Shown here piece after piece: positions 28,483-38,528 of a DNA stretch of 64,000 nucleotides. The translations under genes and the position numbers were made by a program. Origin of the DNA: Nakaseomyces glabratus (Eukaryota > Ascomycota > Saccharomycetes > Saccharomycetales > Saccharomycetaceae); assembly GCF_010111755.1 (NCBI RefSeq), contig NC_088957.1, forward strand, positions 372,001-436,000, read 5' to 3'. Position 1 is the first letter of the stretch; each line of letters starts with the position of its first letter. The notes below the pieces were generated by a model. The model searched no databases. It had not been told where the DNA came from and saw nothing but the letters and a program-made list of their open reading frames with translations.

Positions 28483-29975
28483 CTTCTTATTTTCTCTCCT
28501 ATTGGTTTTTTTACTTCCTTTCACAAGTCTTGTTGTATGAGTATGGGGCAGCTGGAAAAGAGAACACTCTTGTATGATTGATGATTGACGATTGATGGTA
28601 GTGGGACTCCAAATATTCGTAGTTTATTCGAGCTGTTTGGTAAGATAGCGTTATACGTATGATCATGTTATTATAGGTACTTATACACGTACATGTCACA
28701 CATGCTATACGTATATCACCACATCACATGACATTGACTCGTATCTAACAAGAAAGCTACCACCAATTTTTTTTGTTTGTCTTCTTTTCTAATTTTTTTG
28801 CATAATATGTCAAACCCTTAATTTACATAATTGACGGGCGACTCATAAATGCATGAATTTCAAAATGCCCGAGTATTTCGAATGACTCGCAAACTCAATT
28901 CCAGCTGGAGCTATCGATGGGTTACTGTAGAATGGCCGTACCGGAGCGCTATTACTCGGCCGAATCAGTTATTGCAATCGGCATACTGGTAAGGCAATTG
29001 AGAGAAGCGCACGGAAGGGTCCCGCTCTCCCTCCCGCTCTCCCTCTGAGTTGTTAAACTTCCCGCTACTTGCATTGTATTTCGAGACCAGTCTAAGAGTC
29101 ACACTAGAGGAAATACAAACCACGCAGTTGCTACCACCTTTAGCAAAAGAGGAATGCACTACAGGGGAAGTCGCCGGTATTTGGCAAGCGGGACTCGATG
29201 GCTATAAGGTGAAGGAAAGAGAATATAATAGAGAATATAATAAGACGGTGCAGAAGAGAGACTGGTATGCTTAAGTTTCTGTGTGATTTACGGTTGTTTT
29301 TTTTTTCTTTGTTTCTTTCTCAATTCCAGTATTATTTGTCTATGCAACTGCGCAGGAAGGGATGGGGGACTAGCGAGTTTCTTCTACACCCCGTTCGAAG
29401 GCGCTTTTCCCACGCAATCGAGACTTACAAACCGAGGAAACAAATTAATGGGGATTGGACACTTCCCCTCCAGAGAAACAGGGCAGGGCGGTTATTGCAG
29501 GAAGGAACGCTATATTCAGAAAGAAAAAAGAAAGAAATTAATAACTATAATTTTCTTTGGTAATACGAGGGTTCTTCGATTTTCCTTTGTGCGGATATTG
29601 CTGGGAAACTACCCTTGATGCAGTCGGGATCTCACAGGCCATAGCTTCCAACAACAAACAAAAAACCGAATATCAATTCTTGGGATTGAAGAAAGAGCCG
29701 CACTGGTAGAATAAAGGATTGGAAGAAGATAAATCTATTAAGAAAAAAAAAAAAGCAATACTCAATTTTGACAAAATACTGATTTGAAATTTTAACAAGC
29801 TCATCGCAACTCTAGTTATCCTGCAATTGGAATGGAGCAAGGTGGCAGTAGCTGGAAAAAAAATTAGTATTTAAAGGTAGGCTTCTTGGTAACAGCTGAT
29901 CAGCCTGCGAATGGTCGGGTATTTCTTGAAAGATACGAAACATAAATATAAACACAAGTATCTAAACTTCATATC
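28483..29975. promoter_or_regulatory. SSL1/THI73 divergent region
   Basis: This 1,493-bp region has no supported gene. It contains short tandem repeats (CCCGCTCTCCCT at about 29022-29045; GAATATAATA at 29220-29243), CGG/CCG triplets near 28939-28965, a PAC-like GCTCATCGC at 29799-29807, and a TATTTAAAG-type box at about 29869-29877, roughly 100 bp before THI73. Confidence 0.45.
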
Positions 29976-31517
29976 ATGGAAAAGGATCTTGAAAAGGAGT
30001 CTCAACTCTCTAAAGCGTACACTTCTGAGTCCTCGTTCTCCGAGAATGAAGTTGACGTTGCGTTGAAGTTCTTGAAGCAGAATGGTGATGTCGAGCGTGT
30101 CATCGATGACCATTCTGTTGATCGCAGAGCTATCTTCTATGGGTCGAAGAAGCTGGACAAGAAGATCAAGCGCAAGCTGGACAAGTACATCTTGTCATTC
30201 TTGTGTGTCACCTATCTGCTGATGTTCTTGGACAAGGCGCTGTTGAACTACGCTGCGGCAATGGGTATCAAGAAGAACTTGAAAGGTGACGAGTTCTCTA
30301 ACTTGAGCACCATTTTCTCCGCTGCTTACATCTTCATGGAGCCTATCGTGACTTTGCTGATCCAGTACTTCCCGTTGTCCAAGATTATGGGTACTTTCAT
30401 TTGTACGTGGGGTGCAGTGCTAGCGTGCCACTCCGCGTGCAAGACCTACGCTTCACTGATGATCGTGAGAACACTGTTGGGTATGTTCGAGTCCGCCAGT
30501 GCCGTCGGTTGTATCGCCATCAGCGGTATGTACTACACAAAGTCCGAACAAAGCGCTAGAATCGGGTTTTGGGCCACCCAGGCAGGTACTGGTTACGTGA
30601 TTGGTGGTTTGATCTCTTTCGGCTTCTTGCATTACCACGGCAGAGATTTCACCTCCTGGCAGATCATGTTCCTGGTGGTGGGTCTGATCACCGTGGTGTT
30701 CGGTATCGTGACATTCCTCTATTTGCCAGACAATGTCACTAACGCTTGGTTCTTGGACCACGACGAGAAAGTCGCTGTCATTGAACATATAAGAGATAAC
30801 CAGACCGGTGTCGAGAACAAGAAGTTCAAGAAGTCCCACATCAAGGAACTTTTCCTGAAGGATAAACTAACATGGCCAATGCTTATGATAACGGCTTGTT
30901 CCCAAATATCTACCGGTGCAATCGGCTCTTTCTCCACTACAATCACCAAGACTTTTGGATTTGACAGCTATGAATCAGCATTGTTGCAATTGCCAATTGG
31001 TGCTATTGTTGCAATTATCATTATAGTCACTACACAGATGATCTCAAGATGGGGACACTTCACCTTGGTTACTACTTCAATGTACATTCCTGCTGTGATA
31101 GGTTCCATCGTGTTAATCAGCTTACCACTAGAGCACAAGATTGGTAATTTGTTCTCTTTGTATCTTGTCTACAGTGGATCCTGTGTCATCACCAATATCT
31201 ATATCTGGAACACATGTAACACATCTGGATATTGTAAGAGAATCTTCAGAAACGCCATCACTATGATCGTTTACAATATATCATGTATTGTTGCACCTCA
31301 GATGTTTAGAGCTTATTCGGCCCCTAGATACATACCAGCAAAGATCGCTTTACTAGTAACACAAGCTGTTTGTATTCCATTACAACTATATGTTGGATAC
31401 CTCTCAAAGAAGGAAAATGAAAAGAGAGATAAAGAACAAGAAGGTCAAGCACCGGAGAAATACATGTTCTTAGATCTAACTGATATTGAAAATAGAAACT
31501 TTAGATATGTCTATTAG
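29976..31517 (+). CDS. THI73: Thi73-type permease (DAL5/allantoate family MFS)
   Basis: The protein has 513 residues with a 65-residue hydrophilic N-tail and about 12 membrane helices. It matches Thi73 of the anion:cation symporter (allantoate permease, DAL5) family, for example LDKYILSFLCVTYLLMFLDK in the first helix region and FATQAGTGYVIGG-like sequence mid-protein. S. cerevisiae Thi73 is a putative carboxylate permease whose gene responds to thiamine; the substrate is not settled. The 5' half (to about 30850) uses GC-ending codons and the 3' half AT-ending codons, a sharp change inside one gene. The call rests on sequence and on adjacency to SSL1. Confidence 0.9.
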   Translation: MEKDLEKESQLSKAYTSESSFSENEVDVALKFLKQNGDVERVIDDHSVDRRAIFYGSKKLDKKIKRKLDKYILSFLCVTYLLMFLDKALLNYAAAMGIKKNLKGDEFSNLSTIFSAAYIFMEPIVTLLIQYFPLSKIMGTFICTWGAVLACHSACKTYASLMIVRTLLGMFESASAVGCIAISGMYYTKSEQSARIGFWATQAGTGYVIGGLISFGFLHYHGRDFTSWQIMFLVVGLITVVFGIVTFLYLPDNVTNAWFLDHDEKVAVIEHIRDNQTGVENKKFKKSHIKELFLKDKLTWPMLMITACSQISTGAIGSFSTTITKTFGFDSYESALLQLPIGAIVAIIIIVTTQMISRWGHFTLVTTSMYIPAVIGSIVLISLPLEHKIGNLFSLYLVYSGSCVITNIYIWNTCNTSGYCKRIFRNAITMIVYNISCIVAPQMFRAYSAPRYIPAKIALLVTQAVCIPLQLYVGYLSKKENEKRDKEQEGQAPEKYMFLDLTDIENRNFRYVY

Positions 31518-31841
31518 AACTACAGGTGCAATGGTAACTTTTTACTCTAGAGAAAAGCGCCATTCGTTCGATTTTAAGAATCTAGTACTACTTTTCAGGA
31601 ATTTGGATTCCGTCTTAATAAAAATTTCATTAATTAGCATCCTGTTTAATATATTTCCTAGCTGTTATATACATTTTGTATAATGCATTTATGTCCTAAT
31701 TAAAATAATCTCGTTATAACTTAGTTGTTTTTCTTCACAGTATTATCATAGTATATACGATACGAAGGAAAATGCAAAAGTGTTACTTAATTGGATGGCA
31801 CTCATAGTCCGTTACAAGTATCACATGAAGTAATACCTGCT
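31518..31841. other. THI73/APL1 convergent 3' region
   Basis: This 324-bp AT-rich spacer lies between convergent genes. Only 3'-end type A/T runs were seen. Confidence 0.4.
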
Positions 31842-33998
31842 TTAAAATGGGGTTTTCTTCAAAGAAATTCTTCTCAACAGCTGCGACGGTTTACGTGATA
31901 GGTTTGTGGTGCCACTGGTGCTGGATTTTCTCTTACCGCTTAGTTGATTAACTTTCTCAGCTGGTCTGTCGTAATCCGCCATGGTTTTACGTTGACTTGA
32001 AGAGCCAGAATGTGGTGTACCAGGTGTTGAGTTTCCAGTTCCGGTACCTGACATGAATTTCCTAGGTGCGAAATAGTCATTTACCTCAACATCTTCAGGG
32101 ATACTGTTGTTTGAATCAGGTCTAATAACGAGTTGTTCCCTATTCTCAATAAGTATTGAATTCTTTGGTAATGATTTTAATTTACTGTTTTTGAATATTT
32201 GGGATGCAGGTTTTAAATATACCGATACTATAGATCCCATGTTTAGTTCCAGCTCTTCTAGAACTGCAGAATCTAGTTTCGTGTTCAGTTCTAGCATAGG
32301 TAATTCACCATCGATAATTTTTAGAGCAGTATCAATGGGTAATTGTTCCTCGGCTTTTTCAGATTTAGTTAGGGCAAGTAATCTCCAGTAGCCAAACGCT
32401 CTATTTCTTAGGTCAATGTTATCTGCTTTCTCGGTACAATATTTGAGAATATTAATACAATTTGCTTCCGTTTCTTCTGATGGTGAGCGAAGAAAAAACT
32501 TAACGCTTGAGCTCAAAATTGAATATTGAACTTCTAGTGCTTGTCCTTCGATAGAGTCGGAAAATTGTTTAAACTCATCAAGATAATTAGGAATACTGTT
32601 GTAGTAGTGGGTAATTATCCAGATCATTGCATTAATAGACTCTGGTTCTTCCACTATATCTATGCATTTTATCAAGTCTGGGACGTAGTCTTTAAAGTTA
32701 TTTGGATACTTCCGGAAAATGTTCCTAAAAACTGATATTATTTCTTGTATAACAAAATCGACTCCGAAGTCTAACAGATCTGCAAGAGTATCACAACAGT
32801 TCGCAGCAGCGCTATCATCCAGTTTCACAGCCAAATTACCGACTGCTCTTATAGCCTTCCTCGACATCTGAATGTCAATATCAGTCGCATATTGTTCCAA
32901 TTCATCTAGAATTTGAATTAAGTTATTCTTATTTGCTAGTAAATACAAGCATTCTAGTTTCGTATCCTTTATATAAATAGGATCGTTGAATTGGATGAAA
33001 AAATATGAGATATCTAACTTAAGCATGTCTGATCCTCTGCTTAACAGTAGTAAGATCACATTTCTCAGAATTAGGAATTGTATTTCTGGAGGGTTATCTA
33101 GTAACGCAACAATTGAGTTGGAAATTCTTTTGATAACAGTTTCACTGATAGAATCCACGTAATTTAGCAAATAAAGAATGAATTTTAGAGTACCTAATGC
33201 AACGTACGTATTAACGTTCTGTAGTTGTGGTAAAATTAGATCTATCAGATCATAAGCATCATCATGCGTATTGGGGACTACAGTCACAGGTAATGTTTCA
33301 ATTATCAGACCTTTATCCCATTCATTAGCTTTCTCTATGTTTTCCAAGATGTTGAATGCAGCGTCAACGCCGATATTCAACGGAGCCATCTGAGGATTTT
33401 TCTCGTGTATCAAATATAATGTATGTAATGCAGCAACTCTTATTGTTATTGCTTCGCTTTGATCTTCACTGATCTCAAATAGGTACGGTACTAATTTAAG
33501 TATTTCTTCATGATTCATTTCATCTAATTGTATCAAATTAAGAATGGCTGCTTTTGTAACATCTTTAGACATAGTAGTTTTTCTCGAAACTATCAACTTT
33601 GAGAATTTCATTGCTTCATCAAGAAATTCAGAACTCGGAATTTGCATTAGCGTTCTCAATGCTAAAACTTGTACCTTAGAGTTTCGGGATTTTAGATCAT
33701 CCTGTATACTGGGAAGGAAATCCACCACCAGCCTTGGTTTCATGGACCCAATCACGGATACATACTCATGGCATATTCTTTTCACTTCGAAGTCATCGTC
33801 AATCTGCCAAAATTTGTGAATGGCGTCTCCTAACAAGGACATTTCATTGTAATTACCCAACGTTAGGTTCGCAACAATCTTTCTAAGCGCATTCTTTCGT
33901 TTAATACTGTTCAACTTAAATTTATTGACTTCATAGCTCTGCAACTCCGCGTTGATTTCACTAGCTTTATATCTTGAGAAGACTCTTTGATCGGACAT
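31842..33998 (-). CDS. APL1: Apl1, AP-2 adaptor beta-adaptin
   Basis: The protein has 718 residues (S. cerevisiae Apl1 about 700). It is an alpha-solenoid adaptin trunk of HEAT/ARM repeats. Matches to Apl1 run from the start MSDQRVFSRYKASEI, through LDISYFFIQFNDPIYIKDTK and ATDIDIQMSRKAIRA, to the end YDRPAEKVNQL and RKPSQLLRRISLKK. The last blocks separate it from Apl2 of AP-1. No C-terminal ear domain is present, as in fungal Apl1. It is part of the AP-2 clathrin adaptor for cargo uptake at the plasma membrane. Its divergent neighbour is SAG1, exactly as in S. cerevisiae (YJR005W/YJR004C). Confidence 0.95.
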   Translation of the reverse strand: MSDQRVFSRYKASEINAELQSYEVNKFKLNSIKRKNALRKIVANLTLGNYNEMSLLGDAIHKFWQIDDDFEVKRICHEYVSVIGSMKPRLVVDFLPSIQDDLKSRNSKVQVLALRTLMQIPSSEFLDEAMKFSKLIVSRKTTMSKDVTKAAILNLIQLDEMNHEEILKLVPYLFEISEDQSEAITIRVAALHTLYLIHEKNPQMAPLNIGVDAAFNILENIEKANEWDKGLIIETLPVTVVPNTHDDAYDLIDLILPQLQNVNTYVALGTLKFILYLLNYVDSISETVIKRISNSIVALLDNPPEIQFLILRNVILLLLSRGSDMLKLDISYFFIQFNDPIYIKDTKLECLYLLANKNNLIQILDELEQYATDIDIQMSRKAIRAVGNLAVKLDDSAAANCCDTLADLLDFGVDFVIQEIISVFRNIFRKYPNNFKDYVPDLIKCIDIVEEPESINAMIWIITHYYNSIPNYLDEFKQFSDSIEGQALEVQYSILSSSVKFFLRSPSEETEANCINILKYCTEKADNIDLRNRAFGYWRLLALTKSEKAEEQLPIDTALKIIDGELPMLELNTKLDSAVLEELELNMGSIVSVYLKPASQIFKNSKLKSLPKNSILIENREQLVIRPDSNNSIPEDVEVNDYFAPRKFMSGTGTGNSTPGTPHSGSSSQRKTMADYDRPAEKVNQLSGKRKSSTSGTTNLSRKPSQLLRRISLKKTPF

Positions 33999-34889
33999 CC
34001 TTTATATTATGATCCCACAGAAAAGTCAACTTTTCACAAATTCCTATCTAGTTCCCTAGTTCAAAAGCTTATAGTTCCCAGTGTTTGAAGGGATCAATGG
34101 CTTTCTAGTTCGAGTCAGTTCCCTATAATCTCAAAACTAGCAAGCTTTCGATGAATTTTAGAGTTAGCAGGCTATTTTGGCGATGATCAGACCACACGGG
34201 GAAAATAACTATAATTAAAATAAGAATATAAAGAGGAGGATAATCTTCATAATTAAGTATAGTGATATAAGACACTGGAGAAGCTACCTATGTGATTTCG
34301 CAGCACCGTTATATTGACTTATTGATGGTTGTCTTGGCTAAATAATGTTTTCCAGCACAGTCTTTGCTATATAAAGTGCACAATAAAATTTATCAAGCAC
34401 CAACAATGAGTCAACACAATACTCTTCATGATCGAAATCAAGTAATCGCTACAGCTTAGAAGAAGGGGGCTTTGAATTAAGCTTTGAGGTTTAACTTATG
34501 ATCATAATTCTGTACTTCGACAATAGGATAAGTAGGTATGTCTCGATATAAAACATCTATACGTAAATCGTTTGTAAGACATCTATAAATTATAGGCTAC
34601 ACTAGGAGTGCAAAGAGTGAGGCATCGTGAATTTAGCAAAATAATTTGTGTACTCACTATTGTAGTGCTAGTGAGTTGACTTGATTGAGTTGTTTTTTAA
34701 ACGGGACTTCAAATTGTAGAGTAATTCCATTCCATACTCCGTTGTTCATTGTGCTTCACATTTTAGTCGATTGAGGTTCAATTTGACAAAAAAATAGGAA
34801 CTAGTGTTAAATTAACAATTACAGGTAACGAACTACTTCTGCTATGTACTAAACAGTTTCAACAGCTTACAAGACATCATTTTTCGATG

Positions 34890-34899
34890 AATTAGGAAA
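34890..34899 (-). promoter_or_regulatory. Mcm1/alpha1-like P-box upstream of SAG1
   Basis: TTTCCTAATT on the minus strand matches the P half of S. cerevisiae alpha-specific control elements. No convincing Q half (TCAATG-type) is next to it, and it lies about 570 bp from the ATG, so support is weak. Confidence 0.25.
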
Positions 34900-35242
34900 T
34901 TATTTATATAAGAAGTGACAGTTATCTACTAATTAGAATTCGCCAATTGGGATCGTGTAAATCTTGCATTTGGAAAATAGAACTTCTATACTTTGAGTTA
35001 GTGAAACTACAGCGCTTTACATACATCAACTATTGCGCCTTTCTAATGGGTATACTAATCACAATCAGAATGAGTGTGAATTACTGCTTTCTGATCATGA
35101 GTGGTCATATGGTTTGAATATACCTTATTGTGTGGCTATCGGGATTCATAATTGTGAATTATTGAGATAGTAATGGCTCTCTGATAGTCAAAATTTTCTG
35201 CAAATTCAATAGTACTGAAATATTTATACTACATTAACAATG

Positions 35243-35249
35243 TGTTTCA
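35243..35249 (-). promoter_or_regulatory. Pheromone response element (Ste12) upstream of SAG1
   Basis: TGTTTCA is the reverse complement of TGAAACA, the Ste12 core. It lies about 225 bp upstream of the SAG1 ATG, with a near-match TGAAACT at 35258. Pheromone induction of SAG1 is known in S. cerevisiae. Confidence 0.4.
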
Positions 35250-35471
35250 AACTTGATGAAACTAAACGGACTCAGTAAGATATTATTGTTCATGTTGAAA
35301 TGATAGCTATTCTGGTAAGGCCCCAAACTTATAAATACCTAGCCCGTAAATCAGATATGAAATATCTCATGTCCCTTGCCTTTATTGCGAATATTCAAAA
35401 CATTGATTTAATTACGCACATGTGTTCTCTACTTGGCAGTAATCAGTAATAGAGACTACAATAGAAATAAA

Positions 35472-37763
35472 ATGTTGTTTATTGGTATAATACAGATCCT
35501 GCTGCTGATACAATATGTCTGTACGACTGAGATCAGGAATATTAGATTTTCTAATTTAAAACTTGATCCCCTAACAGATCAGGCCCATCCTCATCAAGGC
35601 TGGAAAGCTGCCTTCGACTTTCAAATACCTGATTCTTTTAAAGTCTATAAGGACGATTATTTTGAACTAGAACTTCCCAGAGTTTATATAATTAAGTTCG
35701 CCAAAGATAGCACAGAATTGTTGATTCCATTAAAGGATAGGAATAGCGAGGAGATCTTTCACTGTAGCGTACCTCAGCAAGCTGCTTACAAGTATAAATC
35801 AACTATCCTAAGATGTGTGACTTTGACTGACCTTGCCCCACACCCAGAGATAAGTGGACATATTGAGTTTTCTTTGTCATTTAGTAATGGGGACTCAACC
35901 TATCAATATGAGCTAGAGAACGCAAATTATTTTGAAAGTGGACTGAACAATATTGAGTTTACTCAAGAGCTCAATGCAGAAGTGTACTTTGATGCCGCAA
36001 AGTTTAATGACCACTTTTATACCACAATCAGATCAACAACGTACAAAGAAGTGGAGATATATTTTCTTTCAATGAGATGTCCCAACGGTTATCTGCTGGG
36101 AGGGTCCCAAAAGATAAACTTTGATTCCAAAGACGCTAATTGTCAACTAAATTGTAATACGCCTCAAATATTTGTTTCAAAGCATTTCAATGATTGGTGG
36201 TTCCCGAAATCATACCAGGAAATAGTAGATGCAGATATTCTCTGTTTCGGTAACAACCTATGGATAACAATTGGAGAACAAGAAAAAGGTCATCTGCTTT
36301 GGGTAAATGCTATGCAGGATGTTGCGGATGGCCAAAATACTCTCTATCATGATGTTTTCATAGAGTATACCTGTAGTGACACAATTGCAAAGACAACATA
36401 TCAAACTGAACACACAGCACATTTAGAATATAGAATTTACGAGGGCACTAATACAGCAATTGCAGAGGTTCCAGCATCAGTTCCCTCGCCATCGAAATTA
36501 ATCTCAAGCCTTTCAAGTTCAACATCGTCGGAATCTATCTCAACAGTAATTTCAACTGTTTGTCCTCATTGCTCTCCTTCCCGGATCTCCAGTTCCAGCT
36601 CAAGTACTAGTTCCAGTTCCAGTACTAGTTCCATTTCCATTACCAGTTCAAGTTCAAGCTCAAGTTCTAGTTCAAGTTCAAGCCCAAGTTCCAGCTCAAG
36701 TTCAAGCTCAAGCACCAGTTCAAGTTCCAGTTCAAGTTCCAGCTCAAGCACCAGCTCAAGTACTAGTTCCATTTCCATTACCAGTTCAAGTTCAAGCTCA
36801 AGTTCTAGTTCAAGTTCAAGCTCAAGTTCCAGTTCAAGTTCCAGTTCAAGTACCAGTACTAGTTCCATCTCAAGTTCCAGCTCAAGCACCAATTCAAGTT
36901 CCAGTTCAAGTTCCAGCTCAAGCACCAGCTCAAGTACTAGTTCCATTTCCATTACCAGTTCAAGTTCAAGCTCAAGTTCTAGTTCAAGTTCAAGCTCAAG
37001 TTCCAGTTCAAGTTCCAGTTCAAGTATCAGTACTAGTTCCAGTCCCAACTCTAGCGGAAGTTTCAGCTCAACATCAAGTATTCAAAGTACGCCATACACA
37101 AGTAGCACTTCATTAACTAGTTCTTTCTCAAGCTATAGTAGCTTTAATACAATTACAACTAGTACATCAAGTAATACTACCATGCCACCGACTAATGAAC
37201 GTATCACAACTGTATGGTCGACAGCAATTTCTTTCAGTAAATACGAAACGTCTTCGTCTAGTATCTTTTCATTATCTTCAGGCAATACTTCCACTATGAC
37301 AACTAGCAAGCCTAGTACTTATATTATAACGACCACAGTTAGCAAATATAGCACTTCATCTACATTTACTGCGTCAACATCTCTTCCATCATTGTCAAGT
37401 TTTGAGTTCCCAAGCACCTCTATTTCAATTACAGTAACAGGATCTGTTTCTATATCACTGCAAGAACCATCAAGGTCATTAAAACCTTCATCAAGGGAAG
37501 AGTCACCTCCTGAAATGCCAACTATTGATAGCAATAATGTTCCTCCCGTTGCACAGGCTCCTACAACTACCAAACTAAATAACCTTTCTAGTCTACCTCT
37601 CAGATTAACACCAATATCTCTACAGGTGGATACATTTCCTTCAGCGCAGATTACAAGAAGTGCTATCTCAAGTATATCCATCTATGAAGGTTGTGCTTCA
37701 CTAAAAGGTGGCATAAGTTCGTCTTTCTTGTTGTTCTTTATTTCAATTTTAATTTTTTTTTAG
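35472..37763 (+). CDS. SAG1: Sag1-type alpha-agglutinin, GPI-anchored adhesin
   Basis: The protein has 763 residues from the ATG at 35472; the open frame upstream has only a TTG. The order is: signal peptide (about 1-20, ILLLIQYVCT), an immunoglobulin-like agglutinin domain (about 20-330) with SNLKLDPLTDQ, CPNGYLLGGSQKI and FNDWWFPKSYQE, then a Ser-rich stalk and a C-terminal GPI signal (YEG followed by a hydrophobic tail). These blocks match S. cerevisiae alpha-agglutinin, the wall protein of alpha cells that binds Aga2 of a cells in mating. It is longer than Sag1 (650) because of an expanded Ser stalk with internal duplications. The location beside APL1 confirms orthology. A role in adhesion other than mating cannot be read from the sequence. 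Confidence 0.95.
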   Translation: MLFIGIIQILLLIQYVCTTEIRNIRFSNLKLDPLTDQAHPHQGWKAAFDFQIPDSFKVYKDDYFELELPRVYIIKFAKDSTELLIPLKDRNSEEIFHCSVPQQAAYKYKSTILRCVTLTDLAPHPEISGHIEFSLSFSNGDSTYQYELENANYFESGLNNIEFTQELNAEVYFDAAKFNDHFYTTIRSTTYKEVEIYFLSMRCPNGYLLGGSQKINFDSKDANCQLNCNTPQIFVSKHFNDWWFPKSYQEIVDADILCFGNNLWITIGEQEKGHLLWVNAMQDVADGQNTLYHDVFIEYTCSDTIAKTTYQTEHTAHLEYRIYEGTNTAIAEVPASVPSPSKLISSLSSSTSSESISTVISTVCPHCSPSRISSSSSSTSSSSSTSSISITSSSSSSSSSSSSSPSSSSSSSSSTSSSSSSSSSSSTSSSTSSISITSSSSSSSSSSSSSSSSSSSSSSSTSTSSISSSSSSTNSSSSSSSSSSTSSSTSSISITSSSSSSSSSSSSSSSSSSSSSSSISTSSSPNSSGSFSSTSSIQSTPYTSSTSLTSSFSSYSSFNTITTSTSSNTTMPPTNERITTVWSTAISFSKYETSSSSIFSLSSGNTSTMTTSKPSTYIITTTVSKYSTSSTFTASTSLPSLSSFEFPSTSISITVTGSVSISLQEPSRSLKPSSREESPPEMPTIDSNNVPPVAQAPTTTKLNNLSSLPLRLTPISLQVDTFPSAQITRSAISSISIYEGCASLKGGISSSFLLFFISILIFF
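36588..37060 (+). repeat. SAG1 serine-stalk hexamer repeat with 174-bp duplication
   Basis: The DNA is built of AGY-TCN codon pairs (hexamer AGTTCA, AGCTCA, AGTTCC) over more than 130 codons, giving nearly pure serine. A larger unit with TACTAGTTCCATTTCC recurs at 36621, 36759 and 36933. The last two copies are offset by exactly 174 bp and nearly identical, including flanks. Confidence 0.9.
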
Positions 37764-37955
37764 TATGTCCTGTGACTGAAAGTGGCTCTAAGGAGCAGTT
37801 CTTGTATCTGAATTGTTGTTATAGTCAATTACCGATAAGTATTTGATTTGGTCATCAGGATAATATTTTTTGAAATTACGGTAGACTCTTTTTTGAATAT
37901 GTATATTAATAGCTTCTAAAATTGGAGGTAATAAATTACCTTAACTGAACTCCTA
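37764..37955. other. SAG1/HNT2 convergent 3' region
   Basis: This is a short AT-rich spacer between convergent genes. Nothing else was seen. Confidence 0.4.
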
Positions 37956-38528
37956 TTATTGTCTGGCGTCTGTAGGCAGCCACTTCTTCACATCGCAATG
38001 GTTGCTTAAAAATTCCTCTAATTGAGCCTTCAAAAAGTCCACTTCTTTCTTCATTTCTTCCATTGATCGGGCAATTCTAACGTCATCCTGGTCTGGTCGT
38101 AGGTTTGTTCCTTCCTCATTCATGTCACGAGCCTTCATATACTCATCTCTTCTGAGATCCCAGTCATCTAGGCGTTCGTACACCTTATCGCCAATATTGT
38201 TTTCTTTATACCTTGGTATTATATGGGTATGTAGATGAGGTACTGATTGGCCAGCTTCTGGTCCATCCTGTATTGCAATATTAACTGCTTGGGCCTTATA
38301 TACCCACTTCATAAACTGGTGTATTAGTTGCACTGTATTGAAATAATCAGCGTTTTCTTGAGGGGTAAGTTGTGATAGCTGTACAACTTGAGATCTTAAG
38401 GGAACGACTAGTACATGGCCTTTAGTAATGGGCTTCAAGTTTACGAGGGCATAACTGAACCTCGTCCTGAAGAAAACTTGTTCTGTCACGAGAAATTTGC
38501 TAAAGTATATAGGTGTAGACCCACTCAT
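37956..38528 (-). CDS. HNT2: Hnt2, Fhit-type diadenosine polyphosphate hydrolase
   Basis: The protein has 190 residues. It is a complete HIT-superfamily fold with PIYFSKFLVTEQVFF at the start, IQDGPEAGQSVPHLHTH and the catalytic triad H98-x-H100-x-H102. It matches Hnt2/Aph1, which cleaves Ap3A and Ap4A to AMP plus ADP or ATP. The C-terminal helix (about 150-185) is Glu/Lys-rich. An in-frame stop lies just upstream of the ATG, so the start is secure. The minus strand upstream shows a possible 5' splice site (GTATGT) and acceptors, so a leader intron is possible. Adjacent to the YDR306C orthologue, as on S. cerevisiae chr IV. Confidence 0.94.
   Translation of the reverse strand: MSGSTPIYFSKFLVTEQVFFRTRFSYALVNLKPITKGHVLVVPLRSQVVQLSQLTPQENADYFNTVQLIHQFMKWVYKAQAVNIAIQDGPEAGQSVPHLHTHIIPRYKENNIGDKVYERLDDWDLRRDEYMKARDMNEEGTNLRPDQDDVRIARSMEEMKKEVDFLKAQLEEFLSNHCDVKKWLPTDARQ

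Larger units (their letters stand above)
33999..35471. promoter_or_regulatory. APL1/SAG1 divergent region
   Basis: This 1,473-bp AT-rich region has no supported gene. Near SAG1 there is a Ste12-type element TGTTTCA (35243-35249). Further off is a TTTCCTAATT string (minus strand, 34890-34899) like the Mcm1/alpha1 P-box, and an inverted repeat ACTCACTA...TAGTGAGT at 34652-34676. Confidence 0.45.

Noticed and set aside
36566..37048. 160-codon minus-strand frame of alternating Glu-Leu
   Set aside because: It is the exact antisense of the SAG1 serine hexamer repeat and has no independent support.
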